A stretch of DNA of 64,000 nucleotides from Alteromonas sp. 5E99-2 (GTDB lineage Bacteria; Pseudomonadota; Gammaproteobacteria; Enterobacterales; Alteromonadaceae). The notes under the pieces were generated by a model that did not search any database, was not told the origin of the DNA, and saw only the letters and a program-made list of their open reading frames with translations. A program made the position numbers and the translations under genes. Positions 1 to 9,016 of this stretch are shown in pieces (the stretch's first letter is position 1; each line of letters starts with the position of its first letter). Where the stretch lies: assembly GCF_017368475.1 (NCBI RefSeq), contig NZ_JAFNJE010000003.1, positions 124,001 to 188,000 on the forward strand, written 5' to 3'.

Positions 1-139
1 ACTGTATAAGTTGATTTCTATCAAAAACGATAACTTCAACATCAAACCACCATTGCTTTTCTTCTTGAGCAAAAGTTATGCAAGGCAAGGTTAGCGAGGA
101 TAGTAATAAACATGATTTTATTGGATGTTTGATTTTCAC
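1..139 (-). CDS. csiV: CsiV-type envelope protein, N-terminal fragment cut by the window edge
   Basis: Only the first 46 codons are visible; the gene runs off the left edge. The start is GTG at 139, overlapping the mfd stop by one base (TAGTG), so translation is probably coupled to mfd. The fragment reads as a signal peptide (MKIKHPIKSC, a hydrophobic stretch, cleavage after TFA) followed by QEEKQWWFDVEVIVFDRNQ. That opening is typical of the CsiV family, periplasmic peptidoglycan-binding proteins known in Vibrio as regulators of a cell-wall hydrolase or synthase system and often found next to mfd. The name rests on this short motif and the mfd neighbour; the C-terminal part cannot be checked here. 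Confidence 0.7.
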   Translation of the reverse strand, partial: MKIKHPIKSCLLLSSLTLPCITFAQEEKQWWFDVEVIVFDRNQLIQ

Positions 140-3100
140 TAGGCTAATTGCTCCTGCTCAAATTCGCTTAATAATGCTGATACTTTTTGTAATCTAGCCT
201 TGGCGTCATCAGTTTTGATTACCCATTTCAATTTTTGACTACCTTCAAACTTGAATTCACGATTGCGCTTTTGTACTAACTGAATAATAAAGCCCGGGTT
301 GACTTTCATCTCTGAAGAAAATAGCAAGGTACCGCCTAGACTATGCATTTCTATTTTTTCTATTCCTAGGGCTTTTGCTCTAATTTTGAGTGCAGCCATA
401 GAGACTAAATTTTTTGCGGGATCAGGTAATAAACCAAATCGGTCAATACATTCTACTTGGAATTCATCTATATCATCTTGGTTTTTACAGTTAGCGAGCT
501 TTTTATATAAAGATAGTCGCATGTTCACATCACCGATATAGTCTTCTGGCAACAGTGCTGCAATACGTAATTCAATATCTGTTTGCTGAGCTAATGCGTC
601 GTCTAATGATGGTTCTTTACCTTCTTTTAAGGCCTCGACGGCTTGCTCAAGCATGTCCATGTATAACGAAAAGCCAACACTGGTGATCTGACCGGTTTGA
701 TCGTCACCTAAGAGTTCTCCTGCGCCTCTGATCTCTAAATCATGAGTAGCAAGTGCAAAGCCTGCCCCTAAGTCTTCTAAAGATGCGATAGCTTCTAAAC
801 GCTTAGTTGCATCTCTTGTCATGCGCTTGGGATGAGGAGTCAGTAAATAGGCATAAGCTTGGTGATGAGAACGTCCTACACGACCTCGTAACTGGTGTAG
901 TTGTGCTAACCCTAAATGATCAGCACGATCCATTATAATGGTATTTGCTGTGGGAACATCGATGCCCGTTTCGATAATGGTAGTACACACTAGAACATTG
1001 AATCGCTGATGATAAAAATCAGACATGACGTTTTCTAATTCACGCTCTCGCATTTGGCCATGGCCTATGGCAATACGAGCTTCAGGTATTATTTCAGCAA
1101 TTTCTGCTGCTGTTTTTTCTATGGTGTCTACTTGATTATGCAAGAAATAAACTTGTCCACCTCGTAACAGCTCTCGCATTATCGCTTCTCTGATAATGGG
1201 GTCTTGACGCTGCTGAACAAAAGTCTTTATGGATAAACGTTTTGCTGGAGGCGTGGCAATAATTGATAAATCCCGCATGCCAGAAAGCGCCATATTTAGC
1301 GTTCTGGGGATTGGGGTTGCAGTTAATGTCAATATATCTACATCAGAACGCAATGCTTTAAATTTTTCTTTCTGGCGTACACCAAAGCGGTGTTCTTCAT
1401 CGATGATAACTAAACCGAGATCGGCAAATTTGATATCGTCTTGCAGTAGTTTATGAGTACCTACAACAATATCCACATCGCCAAGTTCTATGTCTTCAAG
1501 TACTTTGGTTTGTGCCTTACCTGCAACAAATCGAGACATCACCGAGATGTTAAATGGCCATTGGCTAAATCGGTCTTTGAAATTTTCGTAATGTTGCTGC
1601 GCGAGCAGGGTAGTGGGCACCAATATGGCCACTTGTTTACCTTGATTTGCAGCAATAAACGCTGCTCGCATGGCCACTTCGGTTTTACCAAAGCCTACAT
1701 CGCCACACACCAATCTATCCATTGCATTGGCATTGCCCATGTCATTAATCACAGCATTGATTGCTTGGGTTTGATCTGGGGTTTCTTCAAAAGGGAAACT
1801 ATCAGCAAATACTTCATAGTCTTCCCAATTTATGGAATAGGAATATCCGGGTTTTGCAGCGCGTTTTGCATAGACATTCAGTAATTCAGCGGCGACGTCT
1901 CTGACTTTCTCTGCTGCTTTTTTCTTGGCTTTACGCCATGCATCAGTGCCAAGGTGATTCAGAGGCGCATTGTCGACGTCTCCGCCACTGTATCGGGAAA
2001 TTAAATGAAGAGATGAAACTGGCACATACAATTTTGATTCGTTTGCATACTCAATGTGTAAATATTCAGTAGCAACACCGCCAGCATCTAATGTTTCTAA
2101 GCCTTTGTAGCGTCCTACGCCGTGATCTAAGTGAACTACGGGCTGGTCTACAGAAAGCTCAGCCAAATTTCGAATGACCGCACTTTCATCTGTTGTGGCT
2201 TTTGCGTCTCTGCGTCGCCTTTGGCTAATTTTATAACCGAGTAGCTCTGTCTCTGTAATAACGTAGAGTGAATCCAGCGAACGAGTTAATTTAAAGCTAT
2301 GTTCTAACCAGCCTACACATAAGCATATGGAAGCATCATGGGAGAGAGCCTGTTCGAAACTCTCTGTATTTGTCGGGCGTATACTAGAGCGCCCCAACAC
2401 CTCAATAAGATTTTCTCGTCTACCATTAGTTTCAGCAACAAAAATGAGCTTTGCTTTACCTTGTTTTGCTTCTTCAAGTGCGCTTCTTAGTCCTTCGGCT
2501 GCGTCATCTTTTCCGGGATTCAAAGCAATTGTGGTTAATTCACTAAAGGGGGCAGCAGTGTTTGCACTTTGTGATTTACCGCTATCACCTAGTAAGGAAA
2601 CACGAGGTCGTTGATTCAGTTGAGAGAATAAATTTTCTTCTGCAATAAAGAGCTTATTGGGCGTTAAAAGTGGTCGTGCAAGGTTGTATCTTAGCTGCTC
2701 ATAACGTTCATTTATGTCTTTCCAGTGGCTACCACATGCCGTTTGAATGTCGCCATGAAGCATTAACAAGGTGTCATCTTGTAGATAATCGAAAAGTGTT
2801 GCAGTTTGTTCAAAAAACAAAGGTAAATAGTATTCGATACCGCCAACTAAATTGCCTTTGGAGACTGTCGGTAAGATGGAATCTTGTGCGTTATTTACAC
2901 CAAATTCTTCAAGATACTGTTCTCTAAATAAGCCTAAAGCCTGCTTGGACGTGGGAAATTCTCTGGCTGGCAGTAACCTTATATTATCGACTTTATCGGA
3001 AGAACGTTGGTTTTCAGTGTCGAAAAAGCGAATGCTGTCTATTTCATCGTCAAATAAGTCAATGCGAAATGGCATATCGCTGCCCATAGGAAAGACATCA

Positions 3101-3633
3101 ATAACACTGCCTCTAACACTAAATTCACTGTGACTAATAACTTGATTTACATGTAAATACCCAGCGCGTTCTAGTTGTCTGCGAAAGCTGTTTCTGTCTA
3201 AGGTTTCACCGGTTTTGAACAACATGACTTGCTGGGCAAGGTAGTCCGTTGGAGACAGGCGTTGCATAAGGGTGTTTACAGGGACAATAAACACACCTTT
3301 TTGATCATTTGATAGACGGTACAAGCTTTCTAAACGCTGAGAAATAATATCTTGATGAGGAGAGAAACCATCATAGGGTAGTGTTTCCCAATCGGGAAAA
3401 AGCGTAATGGGTATACTGCTGTCGTTTAAGAAAAAAGGAATACTTCTTTCTAGTTGCATTGCCGACGGTGTACTTGCGGTGATAATGACAAGAGGCCCTT
3501 GATGCTCTTTAATTGCGTGAGCTATGGCCAGAGCGTCGCTGCTTCCTGCTAAACAAGACCATTGTTTGTGATCTTGTTTAGTGGCTTTGGGATTAAAGAT
3601 AGCAAGAGGTAAAGACAGCAAATTTTCTTTCAT
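139..3633 (-). CDS. mfd: Transcription-repair coupling factor Mfd
   Basis: Superfamily 2 DNA translocase that removes stalled RNA polymerase and recruits UvrA to the lesion. The 1164 residues match the usual length (about 1150). The N-terminal part (about 1-340) has the UvrB-like fold signature (FPDWETLPYDGFSPH, then SVRGSVIDVFP). The RNA-polymerase interaction domain follows near residue 494 (LDHGVGRYKGL). The helicase core has Walker A GDVGFGKTE near residue 645, the DEEH box near 744 and the TATPIPRTL motif. The C-terminal TRCF autoinhibitory domain is present (LPEDYIGDVNMRL). The ATG follows a PilZ-like gene after a 12-base gap, so the two are probably co-transcribed, with csiV downstream. 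Complete, nothing unusual. Confidence 0.98.
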   Translation of the reverse strand: MKENLLSLPLAIFNPKATKQDHKQWSCLAGSSDALAIAHAIKEHQGPLVIITASTPSAMQLERSIPFFLNDSSIPITLFPDWETLPYDGFSPHQDIISQRLESLYRLSNDQKGVFIVPVNTLMQRLSPTDYLAQQVMLFKTGETLDRNSFRRQLERAGYLHVNQVISHSEFSVRGSVIDVFPMGSDMPFRIDLFDDEIDSIRFFDTENQRSSDKVDNIRLLPAREFPTSKQALGLFREQYLEEFGVNNAQDSILPTVSKGNLVGGIEYYLPLFFEQTATLFDYLQDDTLLMLHGDIQTACGSHWKDINERYEQLRYNLARPLLTPNKLFIAEENLFSQLNQRPRVSLLGDSGKSQSANTAAPFSELTTIALNPGKDDAAEGLRSALEEAKQGKAKLIFVAETNGRRENLIEVLGRSSIRPTNTESFEQALSHDASICLCVGWLEHSFKLTRSLDSLYVITETELLGYKISQRRRRDAKATTDESAVIRNLAELSVDQPVVHLDHGVGRYKGLETLDAGGVATEYLHIEYANESKLYVPVSSLHLISRYSGGDVDNAPLNHLGTDAWRKAKKKAAEKVRDVAAELLNVYAKRAAKPGYSYSINWEDYEVFADSFPFEETPDQTQAINAVINDMGNANAMDRLVCGDVGFGKTEVAMRAAFIAANQGKQVAILVPTTLLAQQHYENFKDRFSQWPFNISVMSRFVAGKAQTKVLEDIELGDVDIVVGTHKLLQDDIKFADLGLVIIDEEHRFGVRQKEKFKALRSDVDILTLTATPIPRTLNMALSGMRDLSIIATPPAKRLSIKTFVQQRQDPIIREAIMRELLRGGQVYFLHNQVDTIEKTAAEIAEIIPEARIAIGHGQMRERELENVMSDFYHQRFNVLVCTTIIETGIDVPTANTIIMDRADHLGLAQLHQLRGRVGRSHHQAYAYLLTPHPKRMTRDATKRLEAIASLEDLGAGFALATHDLEIRGAGELLGDDQTGQITSVGFSLYMDMLEQAVEALKEGKEPSLDDALAQQTDIELRIAALLPEDYIGDVNMRLSLYKKLANCKNQDDIDEFQVECIDRFGLLPDPAKNLVSMAALKIRAKALGIEKIEMHSLGGTLLFSSEMKVNPGFIIQLVQKRNREFKFEGSQKLKWVIKTDDAKARLQKVSALLSEFEQEQLA

Positions 3634-3645
3634 GTTGTATGTATA

Positions 3646-4239
3646 TTACTCGTTAGCGTTAACTTTATGTCGGGCGCGCAATTGTTGTGTTTGTAAGTGT
3701 AAGGTCGCTTTTACCAACAATTCTTGGTCTGATTCTCTAATATGAGAAAACAGAAAGCCGATATGGTACCTATCTTCTTTTGCTTCGCAAGTGATGACTT
3801 CACCATGGGTATAAACTGCACTGTGCTCAGAAGGCACAAATAGTTTAATTTCAGCAAGTGTACCAACTTCAAATGGGGCATTGTGGTCAATAACCATACC
3901 ACCACCACCGAAGTTAACTGTGTTATGGCGGTATTCTGGGTCGTCTTGTTGTTCAAGAATGTAGGATAACATCCAATCAATTTTCTGTGATTGCGCCTCT
4001 AAAAATGCCACGAGAGCTTCTGAATCTTGGCTAGCGAGTTTTAGTGAACGCAATAATCCGCCATCAATACCTGAAAACTGCCCAGCAAGTTTAAATGCAT
4101 AAGGCATTTGAGCTTCAAATTCTGAAAAATCACAGGGCGTATTGGTTGCCAGTGGCAACACATTCACATTTAAAGGGTGGGCTATTTTAAAAAATTCTTC
4201 GAATTGCGCTTTTTTTTCTTCTTGTGTCAACACGGGCAT
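3646..4239 (-). CDS. Atypical PilZ-like domain protein upstream of mfd
   Basis: A soluble protein of about 197 residues, first gene of the mfd transcription unit and divergent from lolC. The second half looks like a PilZ beta-barrel (NFGGGGMVIDHNAPFEVGTLAEIKLFVP, then HGEVITCEAKEDRYHIGFLFSHI). The classical c-di-GMP motifs RxxxR and D/NxSxxG are not clean; only an NFGGGG turn resembles the second. c-di-GMP binding is therefore uncertain, and it may be a degenerate PilZ serving as a protein-protein module. A GTG one codon upstream (4242) is an alternative start; neither start has a well-spaced ribosome site, though AAGG lies just upstream. No signal peptide or membrane segment is visible. Confidence 0.7.
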   Translation of the reverse strand: MPVLTQEEKKAQFEEFFKIAHPLNVNVLPLATNTPCDFSEFEAQMPYAFKLAGQFSGIDGGLLRSLKLASQDSEALVAFLEAQSQKIDWMLSYILEQQDDPEYRHNTVNFGGGGMVIDHNAPFEVGTLAEIKLFVPSEHSAVYTHGEVITCEAKEDRYHIGFLFSHIRESDQELLVKATLHLQTQQLRARHKVNANE

Positions 4240-4338
4240 CACCTTAGTTATCGACTTGTTACTGATTAAGCTTACACGTATTATGCGGAAATCTTAAGGG
4301 CCTAGTCTTTTCTTTGTATAAACTAAAGGTTTGAATCA

Positions 4339-5532
4339 TTGTTTAATTGGATTTCTCCATACATAGCTTTGCGATACAGCCGTGCGAAGCAAACAACCAG
4401 TTTTGTATCTTTCATTAATCGTATGTCAGTGGCGGGGATTGCGCTAGGACTTATGGCGCTAATTACTGTTGTTTCTATTATGAATGGGTTTGAAGCCCAA
4501 CTTAAACAGCGTGTATTAGGGGTTGTCCCTCACCTTGTTGTGAGTTCAGATACTGATTTAGATATTCAAAGTCACGACAAAGTTGAAGCGGTAATGCCAT
4601 TTGAAGAAGTGGATGCAGTCATTCAGTCTCGCAGCGCTCTAAGAGGTATTCAAATCCAAGGTATCGAGCCAAATGTTATGGCGCAATACTCAGTGTTTAA
4701 CGATAACTTGTTGTTTGGCTCACTGGATTTAAAGCCGGGAAGCTTTGAAGTCATAATAGGACGCTCCCTTGCCGTTCAAATGGATATAAACCCTGGTGAC
4801 GAAGTGCGTGTAATTATAGCCGGTAAGTCTATCTACACACCTTTTGGTCGAGTTCCTAGCCGAAGACTGGTGAAAGTGGTTGGATTTTTTGATTTGAGTT
4901 CACAAGCCGACGACACGGCAATATTAATGCATTGGAAAGATGTTAAAAAACTAAAACGCAAGTCGGGTGATTCCGCGTCTTCCCTTAGATTATTTTTATA
5001 CGATGCCTTTCAATATGACGTGGTAGCTGACTGGTTAAATGATAATAATCTTGAATCGAGCAGCTGGCGTGGGCGCCAAGGTACTTTGTTTGATGCAGTT
5101 AAAATGGAAAAAAATCTCATGTTTATTATGTTGTTACTTATTATCGCAGTAGCTGCATTTAACATTATTTCTTCTTTAGTTATGGTTGTAACTGAAAAAC
5201 AGCCGGATATCGCAATCTTGCAAACGCAAGGTATGCAAGGTTCTTCAATAATGGGTATTTTCGTATTTAACGGTATTTTCAATGGTATTAAAGGGACTTT
5301 CTTTGGTGCTGTGTTGGGGTTTGCATTGGTTTACACTCTTAATCCTATTTTAAAAGCCGTAGGTGTGTCGTTAGCCTTGTCTATTGATGGAAATGTTGTT
5401 CCTTTTGTTGTGGATGGTATTCAAATCGCATCGGTAATTGGTTTTTCGATTTTATTGTGTTTGTTGGCGAGTTTGTACCCCGCGTATCGAGCAATGAAAG
5501 TGAAGCCTGCTAACGTACTACACAATAGCTAG
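4339..5532 (+). CDS. lolC: Lipoprotein-releasing ABC transporter permease LolC
   Basis: Inner-membrane permease of the LolCDE complex, which extracts outer-membrane lipoproteins and passes them to LolA. The protein has 397 residues with the MacB/FtsX topology: one N-terminal membrane segment (LGLMALITVVSIMNGFE, about 35-55), a large periplasmic domain, then three C-terminal segments (about 260-390). The N-terminal motif followed by GVVPHLVVSS resembles LolC, whereas the second permease in this window (30143) has the LolE-type PHGEI. The start is TTG at 4339, supported by AAAGG eight bases upstream. It is divergent from the PilZ-mfd unit and has no lolD or lolE beside it; those lie 24 kb away. 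Confidence 0.88.
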   Translation: MFNWISPYIALRYSRAKQTTSFVSFINRMSVAGIALGLMALITVVSIMNGFEAQLKQRVLGVVPHLVVSSDTDLDIQSHDKVEAVMPFEEVDAVIQSRSALRGIQIQGIEPNVMAQYSVFNDNLLFGSLDLKPGSFEVIIGRSLAVQMDINPGDEVRVIIAGKSIYTPFGRVPSRRLVKVVGFFDLSSQADDTAILMHWKDVKKLKRKSGDSASSLRLFLYDAFQYDVVADWLNDNNLESSSWRGRQGTLFDAVKMEKNLMFIMLLLIIAVAAFNIISSLVMVVTEKQPDIAILQTQGMQGSSIMGIFVFNGIFNGIKGTFFGAVLGFALVYTLNPILKAVGVSLALSIDGNVVPFVVDGIQIASVIGFSILLCLLASLYPAYRAMKVKPANVLHNS

Positions 5533-5617
5533 TAGGTTTAGTCGGTGAAGCGGTAGAGAATTGAGTAAAAATTGCTTATACTCGCCGTCCTTTTTTTTGA
5601 CTATATGAGCTGATCCC

Positions 5618-6181
5618 ATGGATAAAGTCTTTCTAACATCTCAATCATTACTAGAAGATGCGTTTCGCTTAGCGTCTCAAGTTTATGAAGACGGCTTTAG
5701 ACCGCAATTTATAATCGGGATTTGGCGGGGTGGTGCGCCAATTGGAATTGCCGTTCAAGAATTTTTTGAATTTATGAATGCGCCTACTGATCATATTGCT
5801 GTTCGCACATCATCTTACTATGGCATAAACAAGCAATCACGAGAAATTCGAGTGCATGGTTTGCATTATTTGGTTGAAAACGCCAACGCAGAAGACGGAT
5901 TGTTGATTGTTGATGATGTATTCGACTCAGGCCGAAGTGTGGATGCCTTGTTAAAGCAAATTAAGAAATTAATGCGATTAAATACGCCTTCAGATATTCG
6001 AGTCGCTACGCCTTGGTACAAACCGCAAAATAATAAAACAGAAATTACACCTGACTATTATGTTCAGAAAAGTGATGAATGGCTTGTGTTCCCTCATGAA
6101 CTAGCGGGTTTAAGTGAAGAAGAAATTCGCGAAGGGAAAAAAGAGCTAAGCGGTGTAATGGACGTGCTTTTTAAAAAGTAA
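5618..6181 (+). CDS. Phosphoribosyltransferase, hypoxanthine PRTase-like
   Basis: Type I phosphoribosyltransferase fold, 187 residues. The PRPP-binding loop is clear as LLIVDDVFDSGRS (about residues 94-106), and the upstream PPi-loop region reads IGIWRGGAPIG. This belongs to the small uncharacterised PRTase group often labelled hypoxanthine or nucleotide phosphoribosyltransferase, probably purine salvage; the base specificity cannot be read from sequence. ATG at 5618. A possible -10 element (TATACT, 5577-5582) lies upstream without a good -35. A SelW-like gene follows after 17 bases and is probably co-transcribed. Confidence 0.85.
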   Translation: MDKVFLTSQSLLEDAFRLASQVYEDGFRPQFIIGIWRGGAPIGIAVQEFFEFMNAPTDHIAVRTSSYYGINKQSREIRVHGLHYLVENANAEDGLLIVDDVFDSGRSVDALLKQIKKLMRLNTPSDIRVATPWYKPQNNKTEITPDYYVQKSDEWLVFPHELAGLSEEEIREGKKELSGVMDVLFKK

Positions 6182-6198
6182 GTATTGAGCTTCATCCT

Positions 6199-6480
6199 AT
6201 GAATAAAATTGAAATTAAATATTGTTCTCAGTGTCGCTGGTTATTGCGAACGTCGTGGATGGCTCAAGAGCTTCTTTCTACTTTCGAGGGTGATATCGAC
6301 GAGATGTCGTTGTTGCCCAGCTCTGGCGGTATTTTTGAAATTACTGCCAACGGCCAGCTTATATGGTCACGTAAAAGTGAAGGGCGCTTTCCTGAAATAA
6401 CAGAATTAAAGCAAGTAGTGCGTGATGTGATTGCGCCTGAAAAAGACTTGGGTTGTATCGATAGAAAGAAAAAGAGCTAG
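6199..6480 (+). CDS. SelW/Rdx-family thioredoxin-like protein with CXXC
   Basis: A protein of 93 residues in the SelT/SelW/SelH (Rdx) family. The redox motif CSQC sits at residues 9-12, after the first beta strand (IEIKYC), where selenoprotein W homologues carry CxxU; here both positions are cysteine. The typical GGIFEI strand and the WSRKSEGRFPE segment follow. The family is thought to act in thiol redox reactions, but the physiological substrate is unknown in bacteria. It is probably in one unit with the phosphoribosyltransferase upstream and is followed by a strong hairpin terminator at 6549. Confidence 0.88.
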   Translation: MNKIEIKYCSQCRWLLRTSWMAQELLSTFEGDIDEMSLLPSSGGIFEITANGQLIWSRKSEGRFPEITELKQVVRDVIAPEKDLGCIDRKKKS

Positions 6481-6548
6481 CCACAGGACATTTGATCGAA
6501 CTTTTCTCTTCGAGATAGTGGCGCTAATGAGAGTTGCGCCTGCAAGAT

Positions 6549-6582
6549 TGGAGCTTATCAAATAGCAATAAGCTCCATTTTA
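6549..6582 (+). terminator. Rho-independent terminator between the SelW-like gene and xthA
   Basis: A perfect 10-bp stem, TGGAGCTTAT (6549-6558) with ATAAGCTCCA (6568-6577), a 9-base loop and a trailing TTTT. It lies between convergent genes and could serve both, although the T-run favours the plus strand. Confidence 0.8.
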
Positions 6583-6587
6583 ACCCA

Positions 6588-7397
6588 TTACAGTTTAAAC
6601 TCGGTCCAAATAGGGGCGTGATCTGAAGGTTTTTCAATTGCCCTTAATTCATAATCAATATCTGCCGACGCGGTTTTTTCAGCCAATTTTTTCGTTGCTA
6701 AAATTAAATCAATGCGTAAACCTCTATTGTCTAGAAAGCCTTTTGAGCGATAGTCAAACCAGCTAAAACGCTCGGCTTCGTCTGGTTTTAGCATTCTAAA
6801 GGTATCAGTAAAGCCCCAATCTATTAGGGTATTAAGCCATTCTCGTTCTTCGGGTAAAAAGCTACATTTTCCTGTTTTTAACCAACGTTTTCTATTGGGC
6901 TCACCAATACCAATGTCTAAATCGGTATGGGAAATATTCACATCGCCCATAACAATCACATTTTCGTCTGGGTTGTGCTCAGTATCTAAGTGGTGCATTA
7001 AATCGCTATAGAACTTTTGTTTAGCAGGAAACTTTAAAGGATGGTCACGGCTTTCGCCTTGTGGGAAATACCCGTTCATCACGGTTAGCTTTTCACCATT
7101 GTCTAACGTGTGAGATGTCATTATCATACGACGCTGGGCATCTTCATCATCGGTGGGGAAGCCGTAAGTGACTGAGTCAGCCTCATTTTTACATAGCATT
7201 GCTACGCCGTAATGGGCTTTTTGGCCGTGAAAATAAACGTGATAGCCCATATCTTTAATGGCTTGTTCAGGAAATACGTCGTTGTGTACCTTTATTTCCT
7301 GCAAACCGATAATATCCGGTGCATGGCTGTCGATAAGCGCTTGAAGCTGGTGTAAACGGGCGCGCACGCCATTAATATTGAAAGAAACAACCTTCAT
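6588..7397 (-). CDS. xthA: Exodeoxyribonuclease III
   Basis: Major AP endonuclease and 3'-5' exonuclease of base excision repair. Its 269 residues match the E. coli enzyme (268). The EEP-fold catalytic motifs are all present: NGVRAR near the N terminus, LQEIK (metal-binding Glu near residue 34), [11 protein letters not shown] near residue 151, and the C-terminal SDHAPI with the general-base His. The ATG start begins directly with the first strand ([11 protein letters not shown]). Monocistronic by position: convergent with the SelW-like gene and divergent from the DUF2750 gene. Confidence 0.97.
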   Translation of the reverse strand: MKVVSFNINGVRARLHQLQALIDSHAPDIIGLQEIKVHNDVFPEQAIKDMGYHVYFHGQKAHYGVAMLCKNEADSVTYGFPTDDEDAQRRMIMTSHTLDNGEKLTVMNGYFPQGESRDHPLKFPAKQKFYSDLMHHLDTEHNPDENVIVMGDVNISHTDLDIGIGEPNRKRWLKTGKCSFLPEEREWLNTLIDWGFTDTFRMLKPDEAERFSWFDYRSKGFLDNRGLRIDLILATKKLAEKTASADIDYELRAIEKPSDHAPIWTEFKL

Positions 7398-7489
7398 TTG
7401 CTGAGTTTACTCTTTAGTTTAAGTACAATATTGCAAATGGTACCAAAAGCGCATTACAGACGCGACGAAAACCCCACAATGGATAACAA

Positions 7490-7864
7490 ATGGCATTAAC
7501 ATTAACCGATACACTTGCTCAAGAATGGGCCGAATTAGAAGCTGAATTAAGACAACAGAGCTTCTTTGAGTACTTACCTAGTACATTAGAGGTCTGGGGC
7601 GTGCAGGGTAGCGATGGCTGGGTTATGGCAATTAGAAACGAATCTGAATGTTTGCCGATTTGGACTCATGAAAAATTGGCTGACAACTGGTTGCAAAAAT
7701 TTCACCCTGACGCAAAACCTTGTCGAATTTCATTAAATGAGTTTAAAACTACATGGTTGCCGGGTTTAAAAAACAATCAGGTTAATTTGTTAATAAGCCC
7801 AAGTGCTGTAAAAGACGATGTCATCGTCATGAGTGCAGAAGAATGTAGTGATGAACTTAGCTGA
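7490..7864 (+). CDS. DUF2750 family protein
   Basis: A small protein of 124 residues with the DUF2750 pattern: VWGVQGSDGWVMA, then CLPIWTHEKLADNW, then SLNEFKTTWLPGLKNNQVNLLISP. The function of the family is unknown. No membrane segment or signal peptide is seen. The 3' end overlaps the start of the SufE-like gene by 14 bases, and YigZ follows immediately, so the three genes form one unit. The ATG at 7490 is preceded by GGATAACAA, a weak ribosome site. Confidence 0.8.
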   Translation: MALTLTDTLAQEWAELEAELRQQSFFEYLPSTLEVWGVQGSDGWVMAIRNESECLPIWTHEKLADNWLQKFHPDAKPCRISLNEFKTTWLPGLKNNQVNLLISPSAVKDDVIVMSAEECSDELS

Positions 7865-8264
7865 TCATAAAAGCAAGCAGTGGGTGTCTAGGTATATCGA
7901 AGCTACCTCATGGGAAGGGGCAACTCGTGTCTTAATGCTAGCCAGTAAACAACTTAATGCCCTTGATGAAGATCAAAGGAGCGAACTGCATGAAATCAGT
8001 GGTTGTGAATCTCGGGTATGGTTGAAAATGACCGAAGAAAACAAGCTTATACAACTGAAAGGGTATTCCGACGGTAAAATTGTTCGAGGTCTTATTCAAT
8101 TGATTTTTGAACCAGTTCAAAACGTAGCTAAAGACGCATTCTGTGAGTTTGATTTCGATGGCCACTTAATTAACCTCAACCTTGAAAAGTATCTGAGTCC
8201 TTCGCGCAATAGCGGAGTGGCGGCGTTAGTGGCGAAACTCAAACAATTTCAACAAGACGTATAG
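7851..8264 (+). CDS. SufE/CsdE-family sulfur acceptor protein
   Basis: Accepts persulfide sulfur from a cysteine desulfurase and passes it on for Fe-S cluster assembly. The active cysteine is in the ISGCESRVW motif at residue 52, matching Cys51 of E. coli SufE; the rest (YSDGKIVRGLIQLI, then LSPSRNSGVAALV) is also family-typical. The 137-residue length is usual. I chose ATG at 7851 over an in-frame GTG at 7833 because the N terminus then matches the family. No sufS, csdA or other suf gene is in the window, so its desulfurase partner must be encoded elsewhere. Confidence 0.9.
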   Translation: MNLADHKSKQWVSRYIEATSWEGATRVLMLASKQLNALDEDQRSELHEISGCESRVWLKMTEENKLIQLKGYSDGKIVRGLIQLIFEPVQNVAKDAFCEFDFDGHLINLNLEKYLSPSRNSGVAALVAKLKQFQQDV

Positions 8265-8266
8265 TC

Positions 8267-8872
8267 ATGTCTTATTTCATTCCCAATGAAACCTTAGAAA
8301 CAACATTAGAAATTAAAAAAAGCTTGTTTCACGCTAGAATTGGACCTGCTACAACACGTCAAGATGCGATGAGTTTGGTCGAGGCGTGTAAACATGATTA
8401 CCCCGATGCTCGCCATCATTGTTGGGCGTATAAACTGGGCGACCCTTCGTGTCCAGTGAACGCGGGTATGTCAGATGATGGCGAACCCAGTGGCACGGCA
8501 GGTAAACCAATGCTTAATGTACTTCAACATAAAGACATTGGCGATATTGCCGTGGTGGTTAGTCGGTACTTTGGTGGAACAAAGCTAGGTGCTGGTGGGC
8601 TTGTAAGAGCGTATTCTGGTGCAGTGCAGCAAACCGCTGAAAAACTACAAGTTGTAAAACACCTGCCATTAATGAAAGTCACAGTGGAAACCGAATTCAA
8701 ACACGAGCAATATTTTCGGCATTTTGTTCAGCAACACCAAGGTTTGGTAGAGTATTGTGAATATCACCATAATGTAGTCATGACATTAGCCATTCCTAAA
8801 TTCATTGAAAGTGACTTAAAAGCATTCGCCGCTAATGTGAATGCAGTGGTGTTAGCTAATCAACACAGTTAG
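8267..8872 (+). CDS. yigZ: YigZ/IMPACT family protein
   Basis: A protein of 201 residues with the UPF0029 (IMPACT N-terminal) fold: KKSLFHARIGPA, then DARHHCWAYKLG, then SDDGEPSGTAGKPML and VVVSRYFGGTKLGAGGLVRAYSGAV, which are the family's strongest motifs. A C-terminal DUF1949-like ferredoxin fold is expected from about residue 135. The bacterial function is not settled; eukaryotic IMPACT affects translation control. It starts two bases after the SufE-like stop and is the last gene of the DUF2750-SufE-YigZ unit. Confidence 0.93.
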   Translation: MSYFIPNETLETTLEIKKSLFHARIGPATTRQDAMSLVEACKHDYPDARHHCWAYKLGDPSCPVNAGMSDDGEPSGTAGKPMLNVLQHKDIGDIAVVVSRYFGGTKLGAGGLVRAYSGAVQQTAEKLQVVKHLPLMKVTVETEFKHEQYFRHFVQQHQGLVEYCEYHHNVVMTLAIPKFIESDLKAFAANVNAVVLANQHS

Positions 8873-9016
8873 AGGCTCACTCTTCTTTCAGGTATTGGAT
8901 TTCATATAAAAATATAATTTTGATTACTTTACATACTTTTTGTTAAGGCGTATGTTTTGTGAGCAAGGATTTTTTGCATCAATTTAAATTTGACAAAACT
9001 AACGACAGGAATTCGT

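Noticed and set aside
1453-1884. Long open frame antisense to mfd
   Set aside because: It lies within the coding sequence of a highly conserved gene, has no recognisable domain and no ribosome site.
8990-8995. TTGACA upstream of the protease gene as a promoter -35
   Set aside because: A 17-base spacer puts the -10 on top of the start codon at 9017, so it cannot drive this gene.
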